Assembly: GCA_012271065.1 (NCBI GenBank)
Contig: JAAXHE010000189.1
Span: forward strand, 1-33,463
DNA: 33,463 bases
Reading direction: 5' to 3'
Source: Candidatus Latescibacterota bacterium
GTDB taxonomy: Bacteria > Latescibacterota > UBA2968 > GCA-2709665
The notes under the pieces are model-generated. The model saw nothing but the letters and a program-made list of their open reading frames with translations, searched no databases and had not been told where the DNA came from. Positions 17,928-27,157 of the stretch are shown here, one piece after another (position 1 is the stretch's first letter; each line of letters opens with the position of its first letter). The translations under genes and the position numbers were made by a program.

Positions 17928-20017
17928 ATGAACCATCGTTTCGAATCGGTGCAGACGTCGGTGGAACGTTCACGGACGTCATTCTCATGGACGTATCCGG
18001 GAAAATATGGACGCATAAGATCCCCTCTACCCCGCCCGATTTCGAACGTGCTGTACTGGACGCGATCTGCCGCCTGCTGCGGGAGTCCGGCGTAACCGGC
18101 GAATCGATCGGAGACGTCTCGCATGGGACCACCGTGGCGACCAACGCCGTCCTCGAACGCCGGGGCGCCAGGACCGCGCTGATCACCACGCACGGATTTC
18201 GAGACGTACTGGAATTGCGGCGCGTCAGGGCGCCGCAGATGTACGATCTGTTCTTCGACAAGCCCGAACCCATCGTGGAGCGGCATCTGAGGCTGGAAGT
18301 GAAGGAGCGCATCGCCGCCGACGGTGACGTGCTGGCGCCGCTGGACTTTGCGGACCTGGATGCGGTCAAGGACGTATTGGTACAGGAGCAGGTCGAGTCG
18401 ATCGCGGTCTGCACGCTTCACTCCTACGCATACCCACGCCACGAACACGCGATCGGCGAGTTCCTCCAGGGCGCGTTTCCGGACTTGCCTGTATCCCTTT
18501 CGATCGAGATTCTGCCCGAACGCCGGGAGTACGAGCGCACGGCCACGACCGTGCTGAATGCGTACGTGCGTCCTGTTATGCAGCGTTATCTCAGGGCGAT
18601 GCGGGATGGTCTGACCGAACAGGGTATTCTGGCGCCCGTGCTTATCATGCAGTCCGCGGGGGGTCTGACCCCCGAGGCCGACGCGGCGCGGCGACCCGTG
18701 TACGTTCTCGAGTCCGGACCCGCGGCCGGGGTATTTGCGTCCCGTTCCGCGGGAGAACAGCTGGGTATCGACGATCTCATCACGTTCGATATGGGAGGCA
18801 CCACGGCCAAGGCGTCTATTGTCGAAGACGGCGAGATTTCCTACAGCCCGGAATACGAGGTCGGCGCATCCGTGTCGGCCGGAAACAGGCTGGTGGGCGG
18901 GGGCGGCGAGTTGATTCGCGCGCCCAGTATCGACATCGCGGAGGTGGGATCCGGGGGCGGCAGCATCGCCTGGCTGGACGGGGCGGGCGGATTGCGGGTC
19001 GGACCCCGAAGCGCGGGAGCCGTACCCGGTCCCGCCTGTTACGGCCGGGGAGGAAACGAGCCCACCGTTACGGACGCCAATGTCGTGCTGGGGTATATCC
19101 GGCCGGGGGAACTGGCGGACGGAGAGGTCTCCGTCGATCCGGAGGCCGCGAGAAGGATCGTCCACGACCGGATCGCGACCCCTCTGGGTCTGGATCTGCT
19201 GGAAGCGGCCGAGGGCATACACCGGATTGCAAATGCCCGGTGCATGCGGGCGCTCCGGTCCGTGTCCACGGAGCGGGGCCGTGATCCCAGGTCGTTCTCC
19301 CTGATCGCATTCGGAGGTTCCGGTCCGATTCACGCCGCGGGGCTGGCCGGCGAACTTCTGAGCCCCAGAGTCATCGTGCCTCCGTTGCCCGGGTTGTTCA
19401 GCGCGCTTGGGCTTCTGTTCTCCGGCGTGGAACATCACGAAGTCTACAGTTGTCTGCTTTCCGGCGACGGACTGAGCGCCGAAACGCTGGGCGGCATCCA
19501 GTCGGACCTGAAACGAAAGATGCTCTCCCGGTTCCGGGCGGAGGGTTATTCGGCTGGAAAAGTAGCGTTTGCCCAAAGTTTCGACGTGCGCTTCAGAGGC
19601 CAGGCATCGGAAATCAGGATCCCCTTGCCCGAGTCGCCGGCGTCGGAGGCTACGATAGAGAGCTTGTGTCGAGCGTTTGAACGCGAGCACCGGCAGCTTT
19701 ACGGGCATACGTCGGACCCCGATAATCCGGTTGAGGTGGTTGCCGTCCGCCTGATCGGCAGCACCGGTCACCGCAAAACGGGGGGGCGAATGCGCGCTGA
19801 CCGGCGGCACGTGCGAAAGATGCCCTCGCGTCCGGCGTACTTTGGAAAGAAGCGGGGAACGGTGGAGACACCCGTTATCGACCGCACGGAACTGACCGGG
19901 CCCCAGGTTGGTCCCCTGTTGATCGACGAATACGATTCCACGATCGTGGTGCCGCCGGGGATCCGCGTAAATCGGGACCGGCAGGACTTCGTGGTTCTGG
20001 ACAAGACAGGGTCGTAG
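17924..20017 (+). CDS. Hydantoinase/oxoprolinase subunit A (HyuA family)
   Basis: HyuA with HyuB forms ATP-dependent N-methylhydantoinase, 5-oxoprolinase or acetone-carboxylase-like enzymes that open cyclic amides or carboxylate substrates. The 697-residue product has the ASKHA nucleotide-binding phosphate-1 motif GADVGGTFTDVI at 8-19, then SHGTTVATNAV, and ITTHGFRDVLELRR. The second phosphate motif is ITFDMGGTTAK. GSGGGSIAW and AVPGPACYGRGG are strongly conserved in this family. It is translationally coupled to the CocE hydrolase upstream (4-bp overlap) and is followed directly by HyuB. The substrate cannot be decided from sequence. Confidence 0.94.
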   Translation: MNEPSFRIGADVGGTFTDVILMDVSGKIWTHKIPSTPPDFERAVLDAICRLLRESGVTGESIGDVSHGTTVATNAVLERRGARTALITTHGFRDVLELRRVRAPQMYDLFFDKPEPIVERHLRLEVKERIAADGDVLAPLDFADLDAVKDVLVQEQVESIAVCTLHSYAYPRHEHAIGEFLQGAFPDLPVSLSIEILPERREYERTATTVLNAYVRPVMQRYLRAMRDGLTEQGILAPVLIMQSAGGLTPEADAARRPVYVLESGPAAGVFASRSAGEQLGIDDLITFDMGGTTAKASIVEDGEISYSPEYEVGASVSAGNRLVGGGGELIRAPSIDIAEVGSGGGSIAWLDGAGGLRVGPRSAGAVPGPACYGRGGNEPTVTDANVVLGYIRPGELADGEVSVDPEAARRIVHDRIATPLGLDLLEAAEGIHRIANARCMRALRSVSTERGRDPRSFSLIAFGGSGPIHAAGLAGELLSPRVIVPPLPGLFSALGLLFSGVEHHEVYSCLLSGDGLSAETLGGIQSDLKRKMLSRFRAEGYSAGKVAFAQSFDVRFRGQASEIRIPLPESPASEATIESLCRAFEREHRQLYGHTSDPDNPVEVVAVRLIGSTGHRKTGGRMRADRRHVRKMPSRPAYFGKKRGTVETPVIDRTELTGPQVGPLLIDEYDSTIVVPPGIRVNRDRQDFVVLDKTGS

Positions 20018-20055
20018 AAATGCCCCGCGGCAGGGCAGAGGAAATACAGAGAACG

Positions 20056-21810
20056 ATGAAGCAGATTGACCCCATAACGCGCGAGATCATGCAAAACGCG
20101 CTTGCCTCCGCCGCCGATGAAATGAGCGCAGCACTTTATCGCACGGCCTACTCAACCATCGTGCGCGACTGCCTTGACTATTCCACGTCGCTGTGCAACG
20201 CGGAGGGGCAGATGATCGCACAGGGCGTGACGATACCGCTGCATCTGGGATCGGTCCCGTATGCGATGTCCGCGATGTTCGAGCGCTTCGGCGATGAGAT
20301 CGACCCCGGGGACGTGTTTATCCTGAACGATCCCTTCGACGGCGGGATGCACATTCCGGATATTTTTATTGTGCAGCCGATCTTCTGGAAGGGGCGGCGG
20401 GTTGCCTTTGCGGTGAGTACGGCGCACCACCTGGACCTTGGCGGACGCCTGCCCGGCAGTTCCGCCTGCGATAACACGGAGATCTTCCAGGAAGGCATCC
20501 GGATTCCGTGGCTGAAGCTGTATCGTCGCGGCGAGCCGGACGAGTCCATCTTCTCCCTGATCCGGTCGAATGTGCGGGTGCCCCAGATGACGATCGGGGA
20601 CATCAGGGCGCAACTGGCGGCCTGCCACATCGGCGAGCGGGCGGTTCATTCGCTGATTGAACGGTACGGGCACGAGACGTTCCAGGCGGCCTCACGGGAC
20701 CTGATCGACTACACGGAACGGCTCGTACGTTCGGAGATCGCGTCCTGGCCCGACGGATCCCATTCATTCACGGACTATCTGGACAGCGACGGCGTGGGCG
20801 GCCCCCGGGTGCGAATCCGGGTGACAATGACCGTTCGGGGAGACTCGCTGACGGCCGATTTCACGGGGACGGACCCCCAGGTGCGCGGCGCGGTCAACAG
20901 TACGCTCTCGTTTACGGCGGCGGTGGTCGCCCTTTGCGTGCGTTCCGTGATGCGGGAGGAACTTCCGAATACGGAAGGGATGTTCAGGCCCCTGAAGATT
21001 ATCGCGCCCGAGGGCACGCTCGTGAACGTGCGGATGCCGGGCGCGTCGTCGATGCGCGGCGTGACGGGGTTCCGGATGACGGACGTGGTGTTCGGCGCGC
21101 TGTCCGGGCTGCTGCCCGACCGTGTGCTGGCCGCGGGCGAGGGGGGCAATACGCTCGTCATCATCGGCGGCCAGCGGCAGGACCGTTCCCACTATGTTTA
21201 CTATGAACTGCTCTCCGGGACATGGGGAGCGAGGCCGGACCGGGACGGCAACGATGGCCTTTGCAATCCGGCGAACGTGGCCAGCAACATTCCCGTTGAG
21301 CAGGCGGAGTGTGAATATCCGGTAAGGATCGACCGCTACGGACTGGTTTGCGACAGCGGGGGCGCCGGACGTTTTCGGGGCGGAATGGCGATCGATCGGG
21401 AGTGGACCCTGCTCTCGGGCGAGGCGCATCTGGCGATCCGGTCCGATCGAAGAGACCACCTTCCGTACGGCTTGAACGGCGGAAGACCGGCGACGGGATC
21501 GACGAATGTACTCTATAGTGGGGACGGCCGTGAAGAGTTGCCGACCATGATATCGACGTCGATGTCGGCGGGCGACCGGATCTACCACCGGCAGGCGGGC
21601 GGCGGCGGATGGGGAAGTCCGATGGATCGTGATACCGCGGCGGTCGCGCGCGACGTAAAAAACGGAAGAGTTTCGGTGAGCCAGGCGCGGGAGCAGTACG
21701 GCGTGGTGATGGATGGCGAGACCCTGTCGGTCAACGAGGTGGAAACCGGGAATACGCGGCGACGGATGTCGGCTCCAGGAACCGCGCCCGGCAACGGCAA
21801 CTCCGGTTGA
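20056..21810 (+). CDS. Hydantoinase/oxoprolinase subunit B (HyuB family)
   Basis: HyuB is the partner of HyuA in ATP-dependent cyclic-amide hydrolases. The 584-residue product starts MKQIDPITREIMQNAL, the usual HyuB N-terminus, which favours ATG 20056. An ATG at 20020, two bases after the HyuA stop, would add 12 residues and is possible. Conserved segments include STIVRDCLDYSTSLCN, FILNDPFDGGMHIPD, STAHHLDLGGRLPGS and a Gly-rich C-terminus (QAGGGGWGSPMDRD). Promoter elements for the following ankyrin gene overlap its stop codon. Confidence 0.93.
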   Translation: MKQIDPITREIMQNALASAADEMSAALYRTAYSTIVRDCLDYSTSLCNAEGQMIAQGVTIPLHLGSVPYAMSAMFERFGDEIDPGDVFILNDPFDGGMHIPDIFIVQPIFWKGRRVAFAVSTAHHLDLGGRLPGSSACDNTEIFQEGIRIPWLKLYRRGEPDESIFSLIRSNVRVPQMTIGDIRAQLAACHIGERAVHSLIERYGHETFQAASRDLIDYTERLVRSEIASWPDGSHSFTDYLDSDGVGGPRVRIRVTMTVRGDSLTADFTGTDPQVRGAVNSTLSFTAAVVALCVRSVMREELPNTEGMFRPLKIIAPEGTLVNVRMPGASSMRGVTGFRMTDVVFGALSGLLPDRVLAAGEGGNTLVIIGGQRQDRSHYVYYELLSGTWGARPDRDGNDGLCNPANVASNIPVEQAECEYPVRIDRYGLVCDSGGAGRFRGGMAIDREWTLLSGEAHLAIRSDRRDHLPYGLNGGRPATGSTNVLYSGDGREELPTMISTSMSAGDRIYHRQAGGGGWGSPMDRDTAAVARDVKNGRVSVSQAREQYGVVMDGETLSVNEVETGNTRRRMSAPGTAPGNGNSG

Positions 21811-21835
21811 CCCGAACGTCGAATGGCGGTATATT
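21807..21835 (+). promoter_or_regulatory. Sigma70-like promoter overlapping the hyuB stop codon
   Basis: TTGACC (21807-21812; 5 of 6) and TATATT (21830-21835; 5 of 6) are separated by 17 bp. The -35 box contains the hyuB TGA stop (21808-21810). Transcription would start near 21842, placing the first usable start of the ankyrin gene at 21885 behind GGAGG. Confidence 0.7.
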
Positions 21836-21884
21836 TGTACCGGGACTGAATGTCATTCAACCGGACCCAATTCGGAGGCAGCCT

Positions 21885-22724
21885 ATGTCCAGAAAAATCA
21901 ACCAATTCGTGCTGGTGCTTCTATTTTTGGGGTTCGCGGGCTGCGGCGCCCCGCTGACGGAATTATCAAGGCGCGGAGACGTCGACGGCGTACAGCGGGC
22001 ACTCGATCGCGGAAGCGACGTGAATGCCAGGACGCCGCAGGGGCACAGCCCGTTGACGCTGGCTTCCAGAGTGGGCCATCTGGATATCGTTATCGCCCTG
22101 CTCGGAGCGGGCGCGGACGTGGACGCCGTGGCATGGACCGTCGGCGCCCACACCATCGAGAGCCAGGATCGTCACGGCGGCTACGCGTTTATCAGGGAAC
22201 GGTATGTCAATCCCGACAGTTCCGGGCCCCAGTCCAGGTTTATGGCGCAGCGTACCCGGGGCTCGGCGTACTGGGTGTTGAGAGACGGAAAGACGGCGTT
22301 GATGCTTGCCGCTGAGGCTGGCCATCTGGATGTCGTCGAAGCGCTTGTCGAAGGCGGCTCTGACCTCTTCGCCACAAGCGGCGGTGAAGTCGTGACCTCC
22401 GGAATGCCGTCGTATAAGGATTACGACGGGATACTCGCCGGTTATACCGGTGTCACGCCCGACGACATCAATCGTGAAGAGGACAAACACGGCGGCAGTT
22501 ACTACGGGCCGGAGCATGGCCGCGTTCTCTATTACGATGTCGTCGATTCGGATCGTCCTTCCTGGTCGATCGGCGGCAGCACGGCGCTGGATTTCGCGTA
22601 CCGGAACGGACATAAGGAAATCATCGATTTGCTCCTGGAGTCGGGCGCCGGGATGACGCCGTCGGGTCTGAAGCGTGAACTCTCATCCCCTCGTGAGGAT
22701 GCGACCGATGCCTCGAACAACTGA
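21885..22724 (+). CDS. Ankyrin-repeat lipoprotein 1
   Basis: The 279-residue product has a lipoprotein signal peptide (LFLGFAGC, lipidated Cys20). Ankyrin repeats follow: RRGDVDGVQRALDRGSDVNA, GHSPLTLASRVGHLDIVIAL, then after a ~50-residue insert DGKTALMLAAEAGHLDVVEAL, and a final partial repeat TALDFAYRNGHKEIIDLLLE. It is probably anchored to the envelope and mediates protein contacts. ATG 21885 follows GGAGG at 21874-21878. A longer in-frame start (GTG/TTG at 21807) lies in the promoter and is rejected. It has a promoter inside the end of hyuB, so is likely separately expressed. It is the intact member of a tandem pair with the gene at 22708. Confidence 0.9.
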   Translation: MSRKINQFVLVLLFLGFAGCGAPLTELSRRGDVDGVQRALDRGSDVNARTPQGHSPLTLASRVGHLDIVIALLGAGADVDAVAWTVGAHTIESQDRHGGYAFIRERYVNPDSSGPQSRFMAQRTRGSAYWVLRDGKTALMLAAEAGHLDVVEALVEGGSDLFATSGGEVVTSGMPSYKDYDGILAGYTGVTPDDINREEDKHGGSYYGPEHGRVLYYDVVDSDRPSWSIGGSTALDFAYRNGHKEIIDLLLESGAGMTPSGLKRELSSPREDATDASNN

Positions 22725-23503
22725 GCTTCTGGCGGCGTTGGTCCTTCTTGCAGGCGTGGCCGGTTGCGGCGCTGCGCTGATGGAGAAATCGCAGCGCGGC
22801 GATCTGCAGAGTGTCCGGCAGGCGCTGTTGCGAGGCGGCGACGTGAATGCCAGGACCGTACAGGGGCACAGTGCCCTGACGCTGGCGGCCAGGGAGGGGC
22901 ATCTGGACGTGGTTAACGCGTTGATTCGGGCGGGCGCGGAACTGGATATCAGGGCCTGGACTCTGGGCGCGCGCGCAGGCACGTACGAATCGGCACGACT
23001 TTTCCCGGCACTCCAGGGAACGGTTCGTGAATGCCGACAGTTCAGGGCCCCAGTCCAGGTTTATGGCGGAACGTACCCGCAGTCGTTCCAGCTGGGTGTT
23101 GCGAGATGGAAAAACGGCGTTGATGCTTGCCGCGCAGCGCGGTCACGGCGATATCGTCAAAGCCCTGATCCAGGCGGGCGCGAACGCGCATGCGACCAGC
23201 GGGGGAGAGATTATGACCCGCCCCCGAGTATCGTATCAGGACTATCACGCCTATCCGGCGTCAAGGAGCCGGCCGCCTTCGGGCGAGGCCGCGGCTGAAC
23301 CCGATTATCGCCCCGGCAATGACCGCCGCCCTGACGATCCCGGCCGCAGCCATTACCCCGTCGACTACGCCTATCCCAAACGTCCATACTGGTCTCCCGG
23401 CGGAAAGACCGCTCTGGACTTCGCCTACGAAAACGGGTATACGGACGTCGTGAAACTACTTTTGGAAGCCGGTGCGCTGACGCGTAATGCCCGTACAAAA
23501 TAG
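22708..23503 (+). pseudogene. Ankyrin-repeat lipoprotein 2, frameshifted
   Basis: This paralogue of the gene at 21885 starts MPRTTELLAALVLLAGVAGC (lipidated Cys20), overlapping the previous stop by 17 bp. Reading in frame is clear through ARAGTYES (about 22992). After that the homologous protein continues in the next frame as RERFVNADSSGPQSRF and DGKTALMLAAQRGHGD to the stop at 23503. The original frame runs on as unrelated sequence to 23298. Comparing the segment from WT to NAD with copy 1 gives 82 nt here against 84 nt there, a net loss of 2 bases. The downstream wrong-frame translation also resembles the wrong-frame translation of copy 1, as expected from an indel. Either the gene is inactive or the read contains an error. 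The C-terminus is richer in Pro, Arg and Tyr than copy 1. Confidence 0.85.
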
Positions 23504-23619
23504 GTCCCCAAGCGGTCCTTTGGGTATGAGATGCGGTCTCGTAACAGGGAAACTTGGCGAGGCCGTTTTCTGTTATGTTCAGGCTGATCGCCATGTTCCT
23601 GCATTCGGGGTGACGGAAA

Positions 23620-25209
23620 ATGGATCTGGTTATTTGCGGCGGGACGGTGGTTGACGGTACCGGCGCCGTTCCCGTGCGCGGCGACGTGGCCGTGGCGGAC
23701 GGGCGGATCGTCGGCGTCGGCAGAATTCAGCGGCCTGACGGCGTGCCGTGGTTGGATGCGGCCGGTTGCTACGTGACGCCGGGATTTATCGATATCCACA
23801 GTCATTCGGACTTCACCCTGATGGTCGATCCCCGGGCGGTGAGTTCGATCATGCAGGGCGTGACGCTGGAGGTGGTGGGCAATTGCGGGCACGGAAGCGC
23901 GCCCATAGGCGATCCGGCGCGCACGCGGGGGAATATATACGGATGCAGAACCGGTTATGAGATCGACTGGCGCGGCGTGGGCGAGTATCTGGATCGCCTG
24001 GAAGACCGGCGCCCGGCCGTAAACGTGATGACGCTGGTACCCAACGGCAATCTTAGACTCGCAGCCTGCGAGGCTCTGGACCGTCCGTCCAAGCCGGACG
24101 AACTGCGGAAGATGAAACGCCTGCTGGCGCAGGGCCTGGAGGAAGGCGCGGTGGGGTATTCCACGGGCCTGGAATACGGTCCGGAACGGGATTGCCCCGA
24201 GGACGAGATTTCCGGGCTATGTGCGATCGCCGCGAAATACGGCGGGATTTACACCACGCATACCCGCAATCGGATGGGCGAGGCGGACGAAGCCATCGCA
24301 GAATCGATCCGAACGGCCGAAAGAGCCGATGCGCCCCTGCAGATCTCGCATATTTCTTCCGTTGCCAGGCTGGCGGACGACGGCCGTCGGGCGGTCGACC
24401 ATGCGCTCGAACAGGTCGACCGGGCGCGGGGCAGGGGGTTGGACGTTCAATTCGACATGCACACGCGGCTCTTCGGGACAACCAACCTGAGCGCGGCGCT
24501 TCCGCTTCGGGCGCAGGAGGGAAGTTCGGAGGAAATCGCGAGTCGGCTGCGCGTTCCATCCATTCGCCGCGAAATGGAAAATTGCGACAGTATCGTTGCC
24601 TCTCTGGCGCAGGGAGACTGGAGTCGGATCGTCGTCTTCCACTCGCCCGTGCAGCCGGAGCATTGCGGAAAGAGCATTGCCGAACTTGCCGCCGCAGGAA
24701 CCGGGAATGCCTTCGACGCCATCTGCGACATTCTGATTGCGGCATCTGACCGGTTGCACGAGATTATGGTAATCGCATTCAGCTATCGCGAGACGGACGT
24801 CCGGGCGGCATTCGAACACCCGTTCTGTATGGTCGGCTCCGACGCGACGGCGCTCGCGACGGACGGGCCGCTGAAGAACGACACGTTTCACGGCGCCTAT
24901 ACCTGGGCATCCTGGTTCTTCCGGCACTTCGTCCGGGACCGGAAGCTGTTCACACCACAGGAAGCCGTGCGCAGGCTGACGTCTCTGCCGGCTTCCAGGC
25001 TGGGGTTGACGGACCAGGGCGTGATTCGAAGTGGGGCGCGTGCGGACCTGGCGATATTCGATCCGAACGTGTTTGCCGAGCGGGGAACCACATTCGAGCC
25101 GAACCGTACGGCCGTGGGCATGCGTCACGTGCTCGTAAACGGCGGCATTGCGGTGAAAGACGGCGTCCGTTCGGACCAGCGGTACGGCCGGGTGTTGCGG
25201 CGCACCTGA
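23620..25209 (+). CDS. N-acyl-D-amino-acid deacylase (D-aminoacylase) family amidohydrolase
   Basis: The family hydrolyses N-acyl-D-amino acids, N-acyl-D-glutamate or similar amides with zinc. The 529-residue product begins MDLVICGGTVVDGTG. It has the metal motif H60-S-H62-S-D (FIDIHSHSD) and the typical Cys89 (VVGNCG) that ligates zinc in D-aminoacylase, with EGAVGYSTGLEYGP, TTHTRNR, ISHIS and VGSDATALATDGP (the last carrying the presumed catalytic Asp). The C-terminal beta-sandwich has a typical RSGARADLAIFDPNVF. No signal peptide is seen. It is probably monocistronic: 116 bp separate it from the ankyrin pseudogene. D-amino-acid specificity is assumed from the family, not shown. Confidence 0.9.
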   Translation: MDLVICGGTVVDGTGAVPVRGDVAVADGRIVGVGRIQRPDGVPWLDAAGCYVTPGFIDIHSHSDFTLMVDPRAVSSIMQGVTLEVVGNCGHGSAPIGDPARTRGNIYGCRTGYEIDWRGVGEYLDRLEDRRPAVNVMTLVPNGNLRLAACEALDRPSKPDELRKMKRLLAQGLEEGAVGYSTGLEYGPERDCPEDEISGLCAIAAKYGGIYTTHTRNRMGEADEAIAESIRTAERADAPLQISHISSVARLADDGRRAVDHALEQVDRARGRGLDVQFDMHTRLFGTTNLSAALPLRAQEGSSEEIASRLRVPSIRREMENCDSIVASLAQGDWSRIVVFHSPVQPEHCGKSIAELAAAGTGNAFDAICDILIAASDRLHEIMVIAFSYRETDVRAAFEHPFCMVGSDATALATDGPLKNDTFHGAYTWASWFFRHFVRDRKLFTPQEAVRRLTSLPASRLGLTDQGVIRSGARADLAIFDPNVFAERGTTFEPNRTAVGMRHVLVNGGIAVKDGVRSDQRYGRVLRRT

Positions 25210-25257
25210 TGTACTTTGCGTCTTTTCACTGCAGTTGCACGGTAAGTGAGGAATCCT

Positions 25258-26259
25258 ATGGTTCGAAACTCGATTTCAGGACGAATCCGCTGGACGTTCA
25301 GCGATGACAACCCGGTGATCGCCCCGGGTCAGTTGCACGCGGATATGGATAGCCGGCGCGCCGGCGCGGCCCACGTCTTGCAGCTTGGCGACCGGTACCG
25401 GATGTACTACTGGGGAACCGGAGCGAACGGGTTTCACCGTATACTGATTGCAGAGAGTCCTGTAGACGAGCCCAACGACTGGCGGCCCGTGGGCGTCGCG
25501 CTCAGCCGGCAGCGGGACACGGACTATAACGACGAGGGGCCGGGTTTTCCGTTTGTGGTTCCGAGGGACGACGGCCCATGGCTCCTGTATTTCTGCGGTT
25601 GGGGGAAGCCCAGGGAGGACGGCAAGCTACCCAATACCACGGGTGTGGCAGTCAGCGACGACGGCGGCTACCGTTTCCGCTACCCGAAGCGGGAACCGAT
25701 CCTGCCACTGGACCGGGACTGGGACCGGGAGGGTACCGGAAGCGTATGTGTCTTGCGGGTCAACGACCGCTACCATATGTATTATACGTCTATCGGCGCC
25801 TATTTCGACCGGCCCGAAGGCGCCGTTACGGGCCACGGAGACGTGATTCCCCGCATCGGCATTGCCTATGCGGCGTCGCCGGACGGGATCGTGTGGACAA
25901 AGCCGATGGATGACCTGATGGTCGGACCAAGGGGATTCGACACCGAACCCTACGAGTACATCTGTTCGAAGCCCTTCGTCTTGCGGGAACCCGGCGGCTA
26001 CCGGATGTGGGTGAACACGTTCGGCACGGCCTATCGAATGAGGAGTCTGGTCGGTCCCGACCTCAGGAGCTGGCGCTGGTGCGACAGCGGGCCGGACAGG
26101 GAGTTGGGAGTGGGCAGGGCGGGCGCATTCGATGACAGACAGCGGTGTTACGTGAGTATCGTCAAACATGGCGAGGAATACCGGTGCTGGTATACCGGCA
26201 ACCGCTTCGGCGCTACCGGGATGGGTTACGCGGCGGGAAGGCTCGAGAGCGAGATTTAG
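25258..26259 (+). CDS. Beta-propeller glycosidase-like protein
   Basis: The 333-residue product looks like a GH43/GH32-type five-bladed propeller or a phosphorylase-like relative. Segments include DNPVIAPGQLHADMDSRRAG, YRMYYWGTG, GPWLLYFCGWG, GVAVSDDGGYRFR, GIAYAASPDGIVWTKP and a final YRCWYTGNRFGATGMGYA. Repeated blades each end in a Tyr-rich strand and a 'DG..W' turn. The catalytic acids cannot be assigned with confidence. No signal peptide is seen. ATG 25258 is chosen because GAGGAAT precedes it; an in-frame GTG at 25246 would add four residues. It opens a probable run with PhyH, the ceramidase-like gene and an unknown gene. Confidence 0.75.
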   Translation: MVRNSISGRIRWTFSDDNPVIAPGQLHADMDSRRAGAAHVLQLGDRYRMYYWGTGANGFHRILIAESPVDEPNDWRPVGVALSRQRDTDYNDEGPGFPFVVPRDDGPWLLYFCGWGKPREDGKLPNTTGVAVSDDGGYRFRYPKREPILPLDRDWDREGTGSVCVLRVNDRYHMYYTSIGAYFDRPEGAVTGHGDVIPRIGIAYAASPDGIVWTKPMDDLMVGPRGFDTEPYEYICSKPFVLREPGGYRMWVNTFGTAYRMRSLVGPDLRSWRWCDSGPDRELGVGRAGAFDDRQRCYVSIVKHGEEYRCWYTGNRFGATGMGYAAGRLESEI

Positions 26260-26344
26260 CCGGCTGTTTCCGATGCGGATTCCACCTGCCGGTTCCGCGT
26301 GCGGTCAGCCAGGTGTAATTACGGGAAAATTGGGAGATCGACCC

Positions 26345-27067
26345 ATGAAGCTGGACGAGTCGAAGTTGCGGCAGTATGAGCACGACGGATATACAACGGT
26401 GGAGGGCCTGATATCGACAGCCGAGGCGGCCGCGGTGCGGAACCGCCTTCTCGAGTTGATGGAAGGTCGGCACGACTGGCCGGACCTGCATTTTCAGGTT
26501 CTGGATCCCGGGAAATTCCGTAACAGGGAGGGTGGATTCGTGCCGGTCGGCGTCCAGAGGCCCGCGAGACAGGAGGCTGTCTTTCGGGAGATTGCGGACC
26601 ACGACAATCTTCAGGGTGCGATGTCGCAACTTCTGGCCGGTCCGGTGAAGCGATTTACGGATCAGGCGCTCATCAAGCACCGTAAGATCGACGGGCATTC
26701 GTTCTATCACCAGGATTCCTACTACTGGAAGATCGAACCGGGACGGGGGTGCAATGCCTGGATCGCGCTGGACGAAGTGGGCGTGGACGCCAGTGCGCTG
26801 GGAATTCTGCCCGGAACCCACAGAGATTGGACGCTGACGACCCACGAACGTTACTACGACGAGCCGAACTATCACGCTGCGCGGACGGGGGAAGCGTTCA
26901 GCCGCTGGCGGATTCCAACGGACGGTCTGGACCTGTCCGGCGAAGTCGTGTTGCCCATGCAGCCTGGAGACGCCGCGTTCTTCTCGAATTATACGTGGCA
27001 TCGGTCTGAGGTAAACCGTTCGGGCGAGCACAAGACGGCCTATGCGATCGCATATCAGTTGCGGTAA
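26345..27067 (+). CDS. Phytanoyl-CoA dioxygenase (PhyH) family protein
   Basis: PhyH proteins are Fe(II)/2-oxoglutarate-dependent oxygenases that hydroxylate varied small molecules; most bacterial members have unknown substrates. The 240-residue product has the iron triad H122-x-D124 (FYHQDSYYW) and H219 (YTWHRS), with Arg225 as the likely 2-oxoglutarate-binding residue. Other family segments are YEHDGYTTVEGLIS, WIALDEVGVDASALGILPG (the usual 'W.ALD...G.L..PGSH' type) and PGDAAFFSNYTWH. Length is slightly short but complete. ATG 26345 follows GGGAGATCG. It sits between a propeller protein and a ceramidase-like protein. Confidence 0.9.
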   Translation: MKLDESKLRQYEHDGYTTVEGLISTAEAAAVRNRLLELMEGRHDWPDLHFQVLDPGKFRNREGGFVPVGVQRPARQEAVFREIADHDNLQGAMSQLLAGPVKRFTDQALIKHRKIDGHSFYHQDSYYWKIEPGRGCNAWIALDEVGVDASALGILPGTHRDWTLTTHERYYDEPNYHAARTGEAFSRWRIPTDGLDLSGEVVLPMQPGDAAFFSNYTWHRSEVNRSGEHKTAYAIAYQLR

Positions 27068-27157
27068 CGGCCGAAGACGGCGACGGTCTGAGCGTGGACG
27101 CTGGCGCAGGCAGAAGAAAGGTTTACATCCGTCACAGCTGATGGGGAGATGTTCCGC

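Noticed and set aside
17876..19810. Minus-strand open frame of 644 codons
   Set aside because: Antisense to hyuA; no family features.
23507..23524. Hairpin CCCAA...TTGGG as terminator of the ankyrin pair
   Set aside because: The stem is only 5 bp and lacks a T-tract.
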